Shown: in pieces, positions 36,279 to 44,553 of the stretch
Layout of the letters: each line of letters starts with the position of its first letter
Position numbering within the stretch: position 1 is the stretch's first letter
Source of the DNA: Gammaproteobacteria bacterium
GTDB lineage: Bacteria > Pseudomonadota > Gammaproteobacteria > Thiohalospirales > Thiohalospiraceae
Length of the DNA: 51,536 bases
Reading direction: 5' to 3'
Assembly: GCA_015490535.1 (NCBI GenBank)
Contig: WFXP01000168.1
Location: 1-51,536, forward strand
Position numbers and translations under genes: made by a program
Notes under the pieces: model-generated
What the model was told of the DNA's origin: nothing
Database searches by the model: none
The model's input: the letters and a program-made list of their open reading frames with translations, nothing else

Positions 36279-36545
36279 CTCTTCCCCGAATCGCGTGGGT
36301 AAAGTGGTAAATCATCCTTGACAGGCAGAATGCACGCCGGAAGATGGTCGGCAGAAGGGAATTGGGGGGATTTTGGGATAGCCGGCCCACTTGCGGTTGG
36401 CGCAGGTGTGTGGATATCCGGCAGTCCCCAGCCAGACGGCCCCAATCCCCTTCTGGCTACCGAGCATGTGGCGTGCATTCTGCCTGTCAAGGACGAAGCC
36501 GCTACGCGGTGATTTACCACTTTAGCCACGCGATTCGGGGAAGAT
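36279..36545 (+). repeat. Giant-palindrome repeat, copy E
   Basis: Ends CTTCCCCGAATCGCGTGGGT (36281-36300) and its mirror CACGCGATTCGGGGAAG (36527-36543) frame the shared GGTAAATCATCCTTGACAGG, AATGCACGCC and GTGGATATCC blocks. Same orientation as copy A. The 16-17 base insertion (GAAGCCGCTACGCGG) is in the right arm, which is the same biological arm as in copies B and C. A one-base difference in the centre breaks the reading frame shared by the other copies. Confidence 0.9.
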
Positions 36546-36665
36546 CCCAGGGGGGGCGATCAGCGGCCGGTCTGCAAGGCCCGCCTGCATGTGTAGAAAA
36601 GCATATCGTGCCGCCCGTGCTTTTCCGCTTCCGCTCCCCGGTCAAACAGGAGGAAACAGCGCCTC

Positions 36666-37592
36666 GTGATTGTTCTTACATCGAAGTACGGCCAGCTGGG
36701 CAACCGTCTGCAGCTGTTCGCCCACTTCATAGCCTTCTCCATAGAGAACGACAGGCCGGTGCTGAACGCCGCCTTCGGCGAATACTCCCACCTGTTCGAA
36801 TCCACCAGCAAGGATCTTCTGTGCCGCTATCCGGCCAGAGGGCCGGCCCTACCGGCAGGCAGGGGGGCACGGGAGCTGATCCACCGGATCCTGCAGCCGA
36901 TGGTGCGCAACCGCAGGGTGGAGAGGATCCTCGGGAAGAGGGGACTGGTGATCAGCTCCACCGACCCCGAGAGAGAGTTTCGTCTCGACGATCCATCCTT
37001 TCTGGCCTCCATAGAGAACAGGTGGGTGGTGCTGGCGGAGGGGTACTATTTCGTCGACTATCACAACCTGCTGAAGCATGCCCATCGGGTCAAGCAACAT
37101 TTTCTGCCCCGGGAAACACATGTGAAAAACGTCGAAAAGACCATAGACAGAGCCAGGCAATCCTGTGATCTCCTGGTGGGCGTGCACATCAGGCAGGGAG
37201 ACTACCGGAACTACCTGGGTGGAAAATACTTCTTCTCCGTAGGCGACTACGTAAGCGCCATGCAAAAGGTGCGTGATCTGTTTGGAACCAGGAGGACCGG
37301 TTTTCTGCTCTGTTCCGACAGCCAGCTGGAACGGAAGGAGTTCTCCGATCTGGAGGTCACGACTGGACCGGGCCATATCATCGAGGATATGTACTCCCTG
37401 GCACGTTGCGACTACATTATCGGGCCACCCAGCACCTACAGCAGGTGGGCCTGCTTCTACGGCGATGTCCCCACCTGGCACTTCTGCGGAGCGGACCAGG
37501 AACCCTCCCTGAACGGATTCATGCTCTACAAGGATATGGTGGAGTGGCATATCGGCAACGCGCCCCAGTATCCGGCTCTCCCCGCCGACTAA
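36666..37592 (+). CDS. Alpha-1,2-fucosyltransferase-like glycosyltransferase (GT11)
   Basis: A 308-residue inverting glycosyltransferase. It has an N-terminal YGQLGNRLQLFAHFIAF (family G-x-L-G-N motif) and the GDP-fucose-binding motif VGVHIRQGDYR (about 171-181), then FLLCSDSQ and a C-terminal IGPPSTYSRWACFYG, as in the GT11/GT-fucosyl group. The start is GTG 36666, with AGGAGG about 12 bases upstream. It is likely to add fucose or a related deoxysugar to the polysaccharide repeat. Repeat copy E is directly upstream, and may have separated it from its original operon. Confidence 0.85.
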   Translation: MIVLTSKYGQLGNRLQLFAHFIAFSIENDRPVLNAAFGEYSHLFESTSKDLLCRYPARGPALPAGRGARELIHRILQPMVRNRRVERILGKRGLVISSTDPEREFRLDDPSFLASIENRWVVLAEGYYFVDYHNLLKHAHRVKQHFLPRETHVKNVEKTIDRARQSCDLLVGVHIRQGDYRNYLGGKYFFSVGDYVSAMQKVRDLFGTRRTGFLLCSDSQLERKEFSDLEVTTGPGHIIEDMYSLARCDYIIGPPSTYSRWACFYGDVPTWHFCGADQEPSLNGFMLYKDMVEWHIGNAPQYPALPAD

Positions 37593-37776
37593 CCACCCCC
37601 AGGACCTCTCCAACCTGCCCGTGCGCGAAGCGCCGGAGGGGAGAACGGCTATAGGTTGTCGAATCGTCGAACAGTAGTTGCCTCTTTCCAGAGATATTGT
37701 GAGATAATGGTGGTTGGGCGGGCCAGGGAGCGGGCTCGGCAACAACAGCGCGGCGCACCGCCGCGGATGCAAGGGA

Positions 37777-38922
37777 ATGGGATCATCAACCACACCCTCC
37801 TCCATCAAAATCGTACACGCCGTCCTCTCCCTTGACTGCGGTGGCTTGGAACGGCTGGTGATCCACCTTTGCCGGGAGGGGGTGAAGGCGGGCGACAGAG
37901 TCAGCGTGCTCTGTCTGAACCGTGCCGGAGAGCTTGCAGAGGAGGTGCGCCTGGCCGGTGCCAAGGTGGTTTCCCTGGAGCGCGGGCCGGGCCTGATGGG
38001 CCCGCTTGGTGCCATCCGCCTGAGGAGAGCGCTGCAGCGCCTAGCCCCCGATGTCATCCACTGTCACCAGCTGGGCGCCACCCTCTATGTGGGTGTCACG
38101 GCGCTGACCATGGACAGCCCTCCGATCATCCACACCGAACACGGCAATCACGACTACCGGAGTCCGCGGCGGCGGCTGCTGGGGTACGCTGCCTTCCGTT
38201 CCATGGACCGGATCTACTGTGTATCGCAGGAGATCCTGGAGAATCTGGCCCGTGGCGGCATGGTCCCGAGGGAGCGGTTGACGGTGCAGGTCAACGGCGT
38301 CCCGCAGCCCCCGGGCGATCACCGTCAGGGCCATTCGATGAGAGAGCAACTGGGGATCCCCGAGCAGGCGGTGATTTTCGGCACGGTGGGGCGGCTTGCC
38401 AGGGTAAAGCGGCAGGAACGCCTTCTGGATGCCGTCGCGGAACTGGCCGGAAAGGGACGCAGCCCATACCTGATCCTGGTGGGCGAGGGCAGACAGCGGA
38501 ACAGACTGGAGGACCGCGCCAGGGAGCTTGGAATAGGTCACCTGGTACGCTTCGCCGGTTTTCAGCGGGATCCGGCCCCCTACATCTCGCTGCTGGATGT
38601 GTTTGTGCTGACCAGCGACTCCGAGGGCATGCCCATGGCGCTGCTGGAGGCCTGGGCCGCGGGGAAGCCGGTGGTGGTAACCGCTGTAGGGGGACTGCCT
38701 GATCTGGTGAAGGATGACGAAACCGGTTTGCTGGTCCCGCCCGGCGATCATCCGCGGCTGGTGGAGGCCCTGGAGGCGCTGGCGGGAGATGCGCAGCACC
38801 GCCGCCGACTGGGCGACGCGGGGCGCACGCTGGTAGCGGAGAGGTACAGCGTCAACAGGATCGCCGCCGCCTATCGCGAGGCCTATCTCTCCCTGCTGCA
38901 GCATCGACAAGACAGGCCATAG
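37777..38922 (+). CDS. Glycosyltransferase family 4
   Basis: GT-B-fold glycosyltransferase of 381 residues. It shows the typical N-terminal HAVLSLDCGGLERLVIHLC, IHTEHGNHD in the first domain, and in the second domain FGTVGRLARVKRQERLLDAV and the sugar-nucleotide site SDSEGMPMALLEAWAAGKP. It matches the exosortase-A-type sugar transferase pattern. ATG 37777 fits the family start; 21 poorly conserved residues would be added by the next upstream start. Four bases separate it from the Gfo/Idh gene, so they are co-transcribed. Confidence 0.93.
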   Translation: MGSSTTPSSIKIVHAVLSLDCGGLERLVIHLCREGVKAGDRVSVLCLNRAGELAEEVRLAGAKVVSLERGPGLMGPLGAIRLRRALQRLAPDVIHCHQLGATLYVGVTALTMDSPPIIHTEHGNHDYRSPRRRLLGYAAFRSMDRIYCVSQEILENLARGGMVPRERLTVQVNGVPQPPGDHRQGHSMREQLGIPEQAVIFGTVGRLARVKRQERLLDAVAELAGKGRSPYLILVGEGRQRNRLEDRARELGIGHLVRFAGFQRDPAPYISLLDVFVLTSDSEGMPMALLEAWAAGKPVVVTAVGGLPDLVKDDETGLLVPPGDHPRLVEALEALAGDAQHRRRLGDAGRTLVAERYSVNRIAAAYREAYLSLLQHRQDRP

Positions 38923-38926
38923 AACC

Positions 38927-40018
38927 GTGACGAGGAAACTAAGGACAGCCATCGTGGGGTGCGGCCAGATCGCCGATGGACACATCAGCGAGATCCGGAA
39001 GCTGGACAACGCGGAGGTGGTGGCGGTGTGCGATCAGGAGAACCTGATGGCCATGCAGGCGACCTCCCGCCACGGAGTTCCCGCCTGCTACGACGATTTC
39101 GGGGAGATGCTGCGAAAAGAGACGCCCGACGTGGTACACATCACCACACCCCCGCAGGCGCACCTGTTGCTCGCAAGGGCCGCCCTGGACGCGGGGTGCC
39201 ACATTTACGTGGAAAAGCCGTTCACCCCGAAGTACCGGGAGACGGTGGAGCTGATCAGCTACGCGGAGCGGAAAAACCTGAAGCTCACCATAGGCCACAT
39301 CTACCTCTTCGATCCACCGGCCCTGGCGCTAAGGGAGCTGGTGAAGGAGGGGGTGATTGGCGATCCGGTTCATGTGGAGAGTTTTTACGGATACAACCTG
39401 GCAGGCCCCTTCGGCAGGGCGATCCTGGGGGACGGCAGCCACTGGGTACACCGCCTGCCCGGAAAGCTGCTCCAGAACAACATAGACCACCTGCTGAACA
39501 AGGTGGCCGAATTTATCACCGACGAACGCCCCCGCATACAGGTGCATGGGGAGGTGCGGCGTACCATCCGCTTCGGAGATGTCCGCGACACCATGCCGGA
39601 CGAACTGCGCCTCATGATCCTGGGGGAGTCCGTCTCGGCCTACGCCACCTTCTCCTCCCACATAAAACCGGCGGCCCACTTCCTGCGGCTCTACGGTACC
39701 AGGAACATCGCCCATGCCGATTTCGTGGCGCGCACCGTAACCCTGGAGCGGGAGCCTACCCTGCCCAGCGCCCTGGGCAGGCTGCTTCCCGCCTTCGACA
39801 TGGGACGCCAGTACCGGCGCGAAGGGTGGAAAAACGTGCGCCGCTTCCTGCGCTCCGACTTCCACTTCTTTGCCGGCATGCACACCCTGATCGCCCGCTT
39901 CTATGACAGCATCCTGAACGACGCGCCGCCCCCCATACCGCACCGGGATATAGCGCGCATCGGGTGGATGATGGACGAAATATTCCGCCAACTGGAGAGC
40001 AGTACGGGAGCGTCATGA
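38927..40018 (+). CDS. Gfo/Idh/MocA-family oxidoreductase
   Basis: NAD(P)-dependent sugar oxidoreductase of 363 residues. The Rossmann start AIVGCGQIADGHI (about 8-20) and the catalytic EKPFTP (about 94-99) are both present; GHIYLFDPPALALRELV follows, as in sugar-nucleotide dehydrogenases. It probably makes a modified nucleotide sugar for the polymer with the epimerase encoded next, whose start codon it overlaps (ATGA). Start is GTG 38927. Confidence 0.9.
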   Translation: MTRKLRTAIVGCGQIADGHISEIRKLDNAEVVAVCDQENLMAMQATSRHGVPACYDDFGEMLRKETPDVVHITTPPQAHLLLARAALDAGCHIYVEKPFTPKYRETVELISYAERKNLKLTIGHIYLFDPPALALRELVKEGVIGDPVHVESFYGYNLAGPFGRAILGDGSHWVHRLPGKLLQNNIDHLLNKVAEFITDERPRIQVHGEVRRTIRFGDVRDTMPDELRLMILGESVSAYATFSSHIKPAAHFLRLYGTRNIAHADFVARTVTLEREPTLPSALGRLLPAFDMGRQYRREGWKNVRRFLRSDFHFFAGMHTLIARFYDSILNDAPPPIPHRDIARIGWMMDEIFRQLESSTGAS

Positions 40019-41028
40019 CGGTACTGGTAACCGGATCCAACGGCTTTCTCGGCGCTGCCCTCGTGGAGCGGCTGGTCCACCACCGGGTGGAAGGCATCCG
40101 CTGCTTCGTGCGCGAGGGGAGTGACCGCAGCAGGCTGGAGCTCCTGAGACAACGCTACCCGCACGCGAAAATCCAGTACTACGTCGGGACCCTCTCCCGC
40201 AGGGAAGATGCGCCGGGAGCGGTGCGCGGGGTGGATACCATCTATCACCTGGCCGCAGCGCTGAGCGGGGCCCCGGCAGACATGTTCCTAAACACCGTAG
40301 TCGCTACCAAAAACCTGCTGGAGGCGGTGGCAACCGAGAATCCGCGGGTCCAGGTCGTGCACGTAAGCTCCTTCTCTGTGTACGGGGTAGCGGATCTCCC
40401 TGCCGGGCACACCGTGGACGAAAACACGCCGCTGGAACGGCATCCCGAACGGCGCGACCCTTACGCCTTCGTCAAATGGCACCAGGAGAAGGTACTCAAA
40501 GAGTACCAGAGGAGGCTCGGCTTTCCGCTGCTCATCCTGCGCCCGGGTGTCATCTACGGACCGCGGGGCAGCGCCATATCCGGCAGGGTGGGACTGCAGC
40601 TGGGGGGGATCTTCCTCCACCTGGGAGGGAGCAATCTCTTGCCGCTGAGCTACGTGGACAACTGTGCCGAAGCGATAGTACACTGCGCGATGCGAAAGGA
40701 GCCGGGGATCTCCATCTACAACGTACACGACGATCACCTGCCGACATCGCGCGAATACCTCAGAGCATACCGGAAACGGGTGAAGAGATTGCGCTGCCTG
40801 CCCGTTCCATACCCTCTCCTGCGGCTTGTCTCGAAGGGAGTGGAGTGGTACCACGACTACTCCAGGGGGCAGCTTCCCGCAATCTTCACCCCATACAAAA
40901 GCGCCAACCTCTGGAAAGGAAACCGCTTCGACAACGGGAAGCTGAAGAGCGCCGGATGGCGGCAGATCGTCCCAACCGCTGAAGGGATGCGGCGAACATT
41001 CGACTATTTCAGGGAGAAGGAGTACTAG
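40015..41028 (+). CDS. NAD-dependent epimerase/dehydratase (extended SDR)
   Basis: Nucleotide-sugar epimerase or reductase of 337 residues. It has VTGSNGFLGAALVERL (glycine motif, 5-20), IYHLAAAL, and the catalytic Tyr and Lys in DPYAFVKWHQEK, though the usual YxxxK reads YAFVK. The TAG stop codon lies in the sequence ACTAGTACTCTTTCAAG, which is the outer end of the giant-palindrome repeat. The natural C terminus may thus have been set by a repeat insertion. It ends the polysaccharide locus. Confidence 0.92.
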   Translation: MTVLVTGSNGFLGAALVERLVHHRVEGIRCFVREGSDRSRLELLRQRYPHAKIQYYVGTLSRREDAPGAVRGVDTIYHLAAALSGAPADMFLNTVVATKNLLEAVATENPRVQVVHVSSFSVYGVADLPAGHTVDENTPLERHPERRDPYAFVKWHQEKVLKEYQRRLGFPLLILRPGVIYGPRGSAISGRVGLQLGGIFLHLGGSNLLPLSYVDNCAEAIVHCAMRKEPGISIYNVHDDHLPTSREYLRAYRKRVKRLRCLPVPYPLLRLVSKGVEWYHDYSRGQLPAIFTPYKSANLWKGNRFDNGKLKSAGWRQIVPTAEGMRRTFDYFREKEY

Positions 41029-41046
41029 TACTCTTTCAAGATAATA
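41024..41046 (+). repeat. Solo outer end of the giant-palindrome repeat
   Basis: TACTAGTACTCTTTCAAGAT matches the outer ends at 9602 and 26951. No core or second arm follows, so this is a solo end, or the rest is too decayed to see. It supplies the stop codon of the epimerase gene. Confidence 0.7.
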
Positions 41047-41358
41047 AAGGTTCCGAATACCAGATCAACTAGAGAACTTCGGACCCGAATCCCGTTCAGA
41101 TCTTGTTGACAGACAAGCAGATAGGGAAGAGGAGCCGAAGATGATACAGTGTAGAAAAAATATCACACCCTGTCCGTCGGCAAAAGAAATGTATTGCGCA
41201 GAAGTCACGAGATACAAGGCGGATTCGCCGGGCCCAAGACATCCTGTTGTTGCACGAAGGGTATAGCATCAGCGGGGTATCCCGGTTACTCCACCCTGCT
41301 CGCTCTGCCATCCGGGAGGCGAATGAGCCATGCTCGAAAAGCTGCGCGGATTCAACCC
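41047..41358. other. Gene-free region with repeat end and transposase relic
   Basis: About 310 bases between the epimerase gene and the DUF3106 gene. It holds the sequence following the solo repeat end and a fragment of an IS-type transposase reading frame (41187-41320). No intact gene seen. Confidence 0.5.
41187..41320 (+). pseudogene. Transposase HTH-domain fragment (IS630-like)
   Basis: A frame reading RRIRRAQDILLLHEGYSISG then VSRLLHPARSAIREAN resembles the N-terminal helix-turn-helix of IS630-type transposases. It loses the pattern after that point, where the DUF3106 gene end begins. No start codon, catalytic domain or inverted repeats are seen. Confidence 0.45.
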
Positions 41359-41826
41359 TCAGTGCCTCCCCGGCAAACGCCGCTGCAGCTGTCTCATCCG
41401 CTCGCGCGGAGGTATCTTGCGCCAGCGTTCGCGGATGGCGCGCTGTTTTTCCCTGGGCAGTTTCCGGAACCACTGGTAGCGCTGGCGGAGCCGCTGCTGT
41501 TCGGCAGGCGGCAGTTTGCGGAACCTGTTGAAACGCTTGATCACCAGCTCCCGCTGCCTGGGGGAGAGCGACTGCCAGCGCCTGAAGCGCTTCTTTACCA
41601 GCCGCCGTTCCCGGGGTGACAACCCGCTCCAGCGCTCGGCCCCCTGGCGCAGCCGCTGCTGCCGCGGGGGTGGAAGCTGGTCCCACTGTTGCCGGACGGG
41701 TTTCAGGATGCGCTGCTGCTCCGGAGTGAGCTGCTCCCAGGGGATGGCCTTCCCCTCGTCCGCAACGGCCCACGCCGGACCGGTAAGGATGGCAAGCAGC
41801 AGGATGAAAATCGGTCGTCTATTCAT
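41359..41826 (-). CDS. DUF3106 exported repeat protein
   Basis: A 155-residue protein with a signal peptide (about 1-23, ending AWA) and then six tandem repeats of about 18 residues. These include QLPPPRQQRLRQGAERW, GLSPRERRLVKKRFRRW, SLSPRQRELVIKRFNRF and KLPPAEQQRLRQRYQWF. Such Arg/Trp-rich helical repeats are the mark of DUF3106 proteins. They are normally encoded downstream of an ECF sigma factor and DUF3619, as here. The product should be periplasmic and very basic. Its ATG lies inside the preceding gene's end (8-base overlap). Function unknown. Confidence 0.85.
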   Translation of the reverse strand: MNRRPIFILLLAILTGPAWAVADEGKAIPWEQLTPEQQRILKPVRQQWDQLPPPRQQRLRQGAERWSGLSPRERRLVKKRFRRWQSLSPRQRELVIKRFNRFRKLPPAEQQRLRQRYQWFRKLPREKQRAIRERWRKIPPRERMRQLQRRLPGRH

Positions 41827-42028
41827 CGTCTTCGCTCTCTGTTGAATCGGCTGGCCGGAGCAGGGAGTCCGACTCCAGCAGCTGTACCGTATCAACCTGC
41901 TCCCCCTCTTCGGTCTCCAGACCGGCCAGAAACTCGAGCAGCTCCATGCTGGGCGCCTCTTCCGGCTCCGCGACGGCTCCTACAGAGATCAGGCCAAGCA
42001 GACAGAAGGCGCTAGCCCTGCTCTTCAT
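41819..42028 (-). CDS. Small acidic exported protein
   Basis: A 69-residue product: a signal peptide (about 1-20, AFCLLGLISVGAVA) followed by an acidic tail rich in E and D (LLEFLAGLETEEGEQVDTVQ). It overlaps the DUF3619 gene by 17 bases and the DUF3106 gene by 8 bases, which supports it as a real coupled gene. Its acidic charge contrasts with the basic DUF3106 protein, so the two might bind in the periplasm; this is inference. Confidence 0.7.
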   Translation of the reverse strand: MKSRASAFCLLGLISVGAVAEPEEAPSMELLEFLAGLETEEGEQVDTVQLLESDSLLRPADSTESEDDE

Positions 42029-42407
42029 GCTCCATCCAGATATAGAAATCGAGCTGCTCATAGAACTCCGGATCCTCCGCGGCGGTCAGCAGATCAAGGT
42101 TCCCCAGCACGGAGACGTCCGCCAGCTCCGCGGGACGGGAGAGCCAGAACCAGCCGGCAACCACCACTATGGCCACCGAGGTCAGCAGATATGCAGCGGG
42201 GGCGCGGGTACCGCCGTCTCCTCCACCCAGCACCGCCGTACACCACCGCCGGAACCTGCCGCTGCCGGCCGCGCGCGCCGGCTCTCCCGCCAGGGCCCGG
42301 CGGCGGCGCTCCCGCAACAGACCAAGGGTGGCGGGATCGAGATTGTCGCTGCTCTCATCCAGCGCCTTTCTGATCCGCTCCAGCATCTCTTTCCGTTCGT
42401 CGCTCAT
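42012..42407 (-). CDS. DUF3619-like probable anti-sigma membrane protein
   Basis: A 131-residue protein with a cytoplasmic N-terminal region (ERIRKALDESSDNLDPATLG), a basic middle, one transmembrane helix (about 70-88, YLLTSVAIVVVAGWFWL) and a short periplasmic part that includes LDFYIWMEHEEQG. Position just after the ECF sigma gene, with an ATGA overlap, and topology suggest that it holds the sigma factor at the membrane. This is inferred from context; the family has no firm published function that I recall. Confidence 0.78.
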   Translation of the reverse strand: MSDERKEMLERIRKALDESSDNLDPATLGLLRERRRRALAGEPARAAGSGRFRRWCTAVLGGGDGGTRAPAAYLLTSVAIVVVAGWFWLSRPAELADVSVLGNLDLLTAAEDPEFYEQLDFYIWMEHEEQG

Positions 42408-42922
42408 GGCCAATGCTCCTCCAGCAGTTCGCGCACCCGGTGCACCGCACGGGAGTAGTGGGTCTTCACGCTCCCCTCGGAGCAGCCCATGGCGCGCGCG
42501 GTATCCCTCACATCCAGTCCCTCCCACACCCGCAGCAGAAAGGCCTGCTGCTGGCGCAACGGCAGCTCGCGCAACACTTCGTCCAGCCTGCCGATGGCCA
42601 TCTGCTCTCCAGTCCGTTTCAACGGCTCCTCCGCCCCCGATCCGGAAAGCCTGTCCATCGGATCACCCGTCTGCTCCTCGCCACCCCCGGTGAAACGTTG
42701 CCATACGCTCCTCACCCTGGTCCGCCGGTACCAGTCCCGGATGCGGCTCTGCAGGATGCGCTGGAACAGCGGCCCCCACTCCTCCGCGCTCCGGTCGGCG
42801 TACCGCTGCGCCAGTTTGAACATGGCGTCCTGAACGATGTCCAGTGCCTCCTCGCGGTCGCCGGTGGCGATATATGCCATGCGGTAGGCGCGCCGTTCGA
42901 CGGAGACCAGGAATTCGTTCAT
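42404..42922 (-). CDS. ECF RNA polymerase sigma factor
   Basis: A 172-residue alternative sigma factor with region 2 (about 1-70, AYIATGDREEALDIVQDAMF) and region 4 (about 110-168, LRELPLRQQQAFLLRVWEGL then GCSEGSVKTHYSRAVHRV, the helix-turn-helix). It heads a four-gene operon with DUF3619, the small acidic gene and DUF3106. ATG 42922 is preferred over GTG 42934; neither has a strong ribosome-binding site. What it senses is unknown; cell-envelope state is a reasonable guess because two of its partners are exported. Confidence 0.9.
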   Translation of the reverse strand: MNEFLVSVERRAYRMAYIATGDREEALDIVQDAMFKLAQRYADRSAEEWGPLFQRILQSRIRDWYRRTRVRSVWQRFTGGGEEQTGDPMDRLSGSGAEEPLKRTGEQMAIGRLDEVLRELPLRQQQAFLLRVWEGLDVRDTARAMGCSEGSVKTHYSRAVHRVRELLEEHWP

Positions 42923-42979
42923 CGTGTTGTGCACCCACCGGAAAACGTGCCGTTACTCTATCTAACGAACCGACGGCAA

Positions 42980-44254
42980 TCAGGTTGACAGGGAGTGAGG
43001 TTTGCTCCGCCTTTTTCCGGCCCGGTAGTGCAAACGGCGCTGGCTGTAATAGTGGGTCCACATGGCAACGGTGCTCCAGAACCACTCGCACAGCCGCTGA
43101 TGCCAGGGACGCTCCATCCACTCCTCCAAGGTGATCTCGCGGCTGCGGGAGAAATCCTCCTCGAGCAGCCGCTCCACCTGTCTGGCGAAGCCGCTCTCCT
43201 CCACCTCCAGATTGGCCTCCAGATTCCAGTGCAGGCTCCAGCGGTCCAGATTTATGGAACCGACGCTAACCCAGCAGTCGCACAGCCAGATCTTGGCGTG
43301 GATGAAGCGCGGCCGGTATTCGAAGATACGCACCCCGTTACGCAGCAGACGCTGGTAGTAGCGCTGTCCCACCCGGCGCACCGCCGGGTGATCGGTCTTC
43401 TCTCCCGGCACCAGAATCCGCACATCCGCACCGCGCCGCGCCGCCCGCTTCAACGACCTGCGAATCTTTCTGGTGGGGATGAAATAGGGAGTGACAATCC
43501 AGACACGGTGCCAAGCGGCACGAATCCTTTTGGTAAGGGAGCCCTTCGCCTCCTGACTGGGTGGTTGAATCAGCGCCAGGCGCGCGATGGCACCACCAGT
43601 TACGGAGGGGCGATCCGGCTCGGGCAGCTGTAACCGGCTGTTGCTGTACCGGTTCCAGACCACCGTAAAGCTTCGCTGCCAATCCTTCACCACGGGTCCG
43701 CGGCACTCCACCATGACCTCATGCCACCAATCCTGTTGCGCGTCCTGCGGTGAAAACCGGTCGGTGATGCCCATCCCGCCGGTAAACAGCAGCTCCCCAT
43801 CCACCAGCACCATCTTGCGATGATCCCGATAGAGATTGGCGCGCCACTTCCGGTAGCGCAATGGATTGTACAGGGCCAACTCTATTCCGGCCCCGACCAG
43901 GCGCCGGCGGTCCTCGTGACGCATGCCGCGGATTCCGAAATCGTCCAGCAACATGCAGACCTTCACGTTGCGCCGGACCGCTTCGCACAGGGCGGCTATG
44001 AACCGGTCGAGAACCACCCCTGACTCCACCAGATACATCTCCAGCAGCAGATAGCGGCGCGCGGATGCTATACAGTCGAGTATGCGCGGCAAGAAAGAGT
44101 CTCCATCCACCAGCAGCAGGACCTGGTTTCCCTTCCGCCAGGGGAGCGCCGAACCGGGCGGTTGCAACATGTTTGCCCGGGCGCCAAACCTGCCGACCCC
44201 GGCCGCCGCGGGTGCATCCGCCGCCAGCTTTGACAACACGCTACCCGGGAACAT
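42980..44254 (-). CDS. clsB: Cardiolipin synthase-like phospholipase D protein
   Basis: A 424-residue PLD-superfamily protein with two HKD motifs: YRDHRKMVLVDGELLFTGGM (about 142-161) and FIHAKIWLCDCWVSVGSINL (about 323-342). It has no N-terminal transmembrane pair, which fits the ClsB type rather than ClsA. It should join or transfer phosphatidyl groups to make cardiolipin. ATG 44170 would remove 28 poorly conserved residues, so the start is not settled. The symbol is by family resemblance only. Confidence 0.85.
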   Translation of the reverse strand: MFPGSVLSKLAADAPAAAGVGRFGARANMLQPPGSALPWRKGNQVLLLVDGDSFLPRILDCIASARRYLLLEMYLVESGVVLDRFIAALCEAVRRNVKVCMLLDDFGIRGMRHEDRRRLVGAGIELALYNPLRYRKWRANLYRDHRKMVLVDGELLFTGGMGITDRFSPQDAQQDWWHEVMVECRGPVVKDWQRSFTVVWNRYSNSRLQLPEPDRPSVTGGAIARLALIQPPSQEAKGSLTKRIRAAWHRVWIVTPYFIPTRKIRRSLKRAARRGADVRILVPGEKTDHPAVRRVGQRYYQRLLRNGVRIFEYRPRFIHAKIWLCDCWVSVGSINLDRWSLHWNLEANLEVEESGFARQVERLLEEDFSRSREITLEEWMERPWHQRLCEWFWSTVAMWTHYYSQRRLHYRAGKRRSKPHSLST

Positions 44255-44553
44255 ACGCGACAGCGCACCCCTTTTGACCCCTTCCCCGGGCGAAAAGGAT
44301 AAGGGGAAGTTCCTTCCCGACAGGCGGGATGTTCATGGCAGAGCGGTCGGTAAGTAGGGATGGCGGCATGCCGGGAGCAGTCCAGCTACGGGTGGGGCGA
44401 TACAACCCCCGGATGCCGCCATCCGACGGCTCCACCCCCCTCCCGGTGACCGGGGCACGGTGAACACCCAGCCTGCAAAAGAGGCAGCCCCGTAGCGGCG
44501 GTCTGCCCTTTACCCACCCGGTTCGAGGAAGAGACATAACAGAAAAGGCCACA
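44255..44553. other. Gene-free region between the PLD and RNase D genes
   Basis: About 300 bases. GGATGGCGGCAT (44358-44369) and ATGCCGCCATCC (44413-44424) form a perfect 12-base inverted repeat with a 43-base loop. Near 44488-44530, CCGTAGCGGCGG followed by CTTTACCCACCCGGTTCGAG loosely recalls an arm of the giant palindrome. The PLD promoter must also be here. Confidence 0.45.

Noticed and set aside
41130-41160. Possible terminator for the DUF3106 operon
   Set aside because: The A-tract lies inside the loop rather than after a GC-rich stem, and the stem is short and mismatched.
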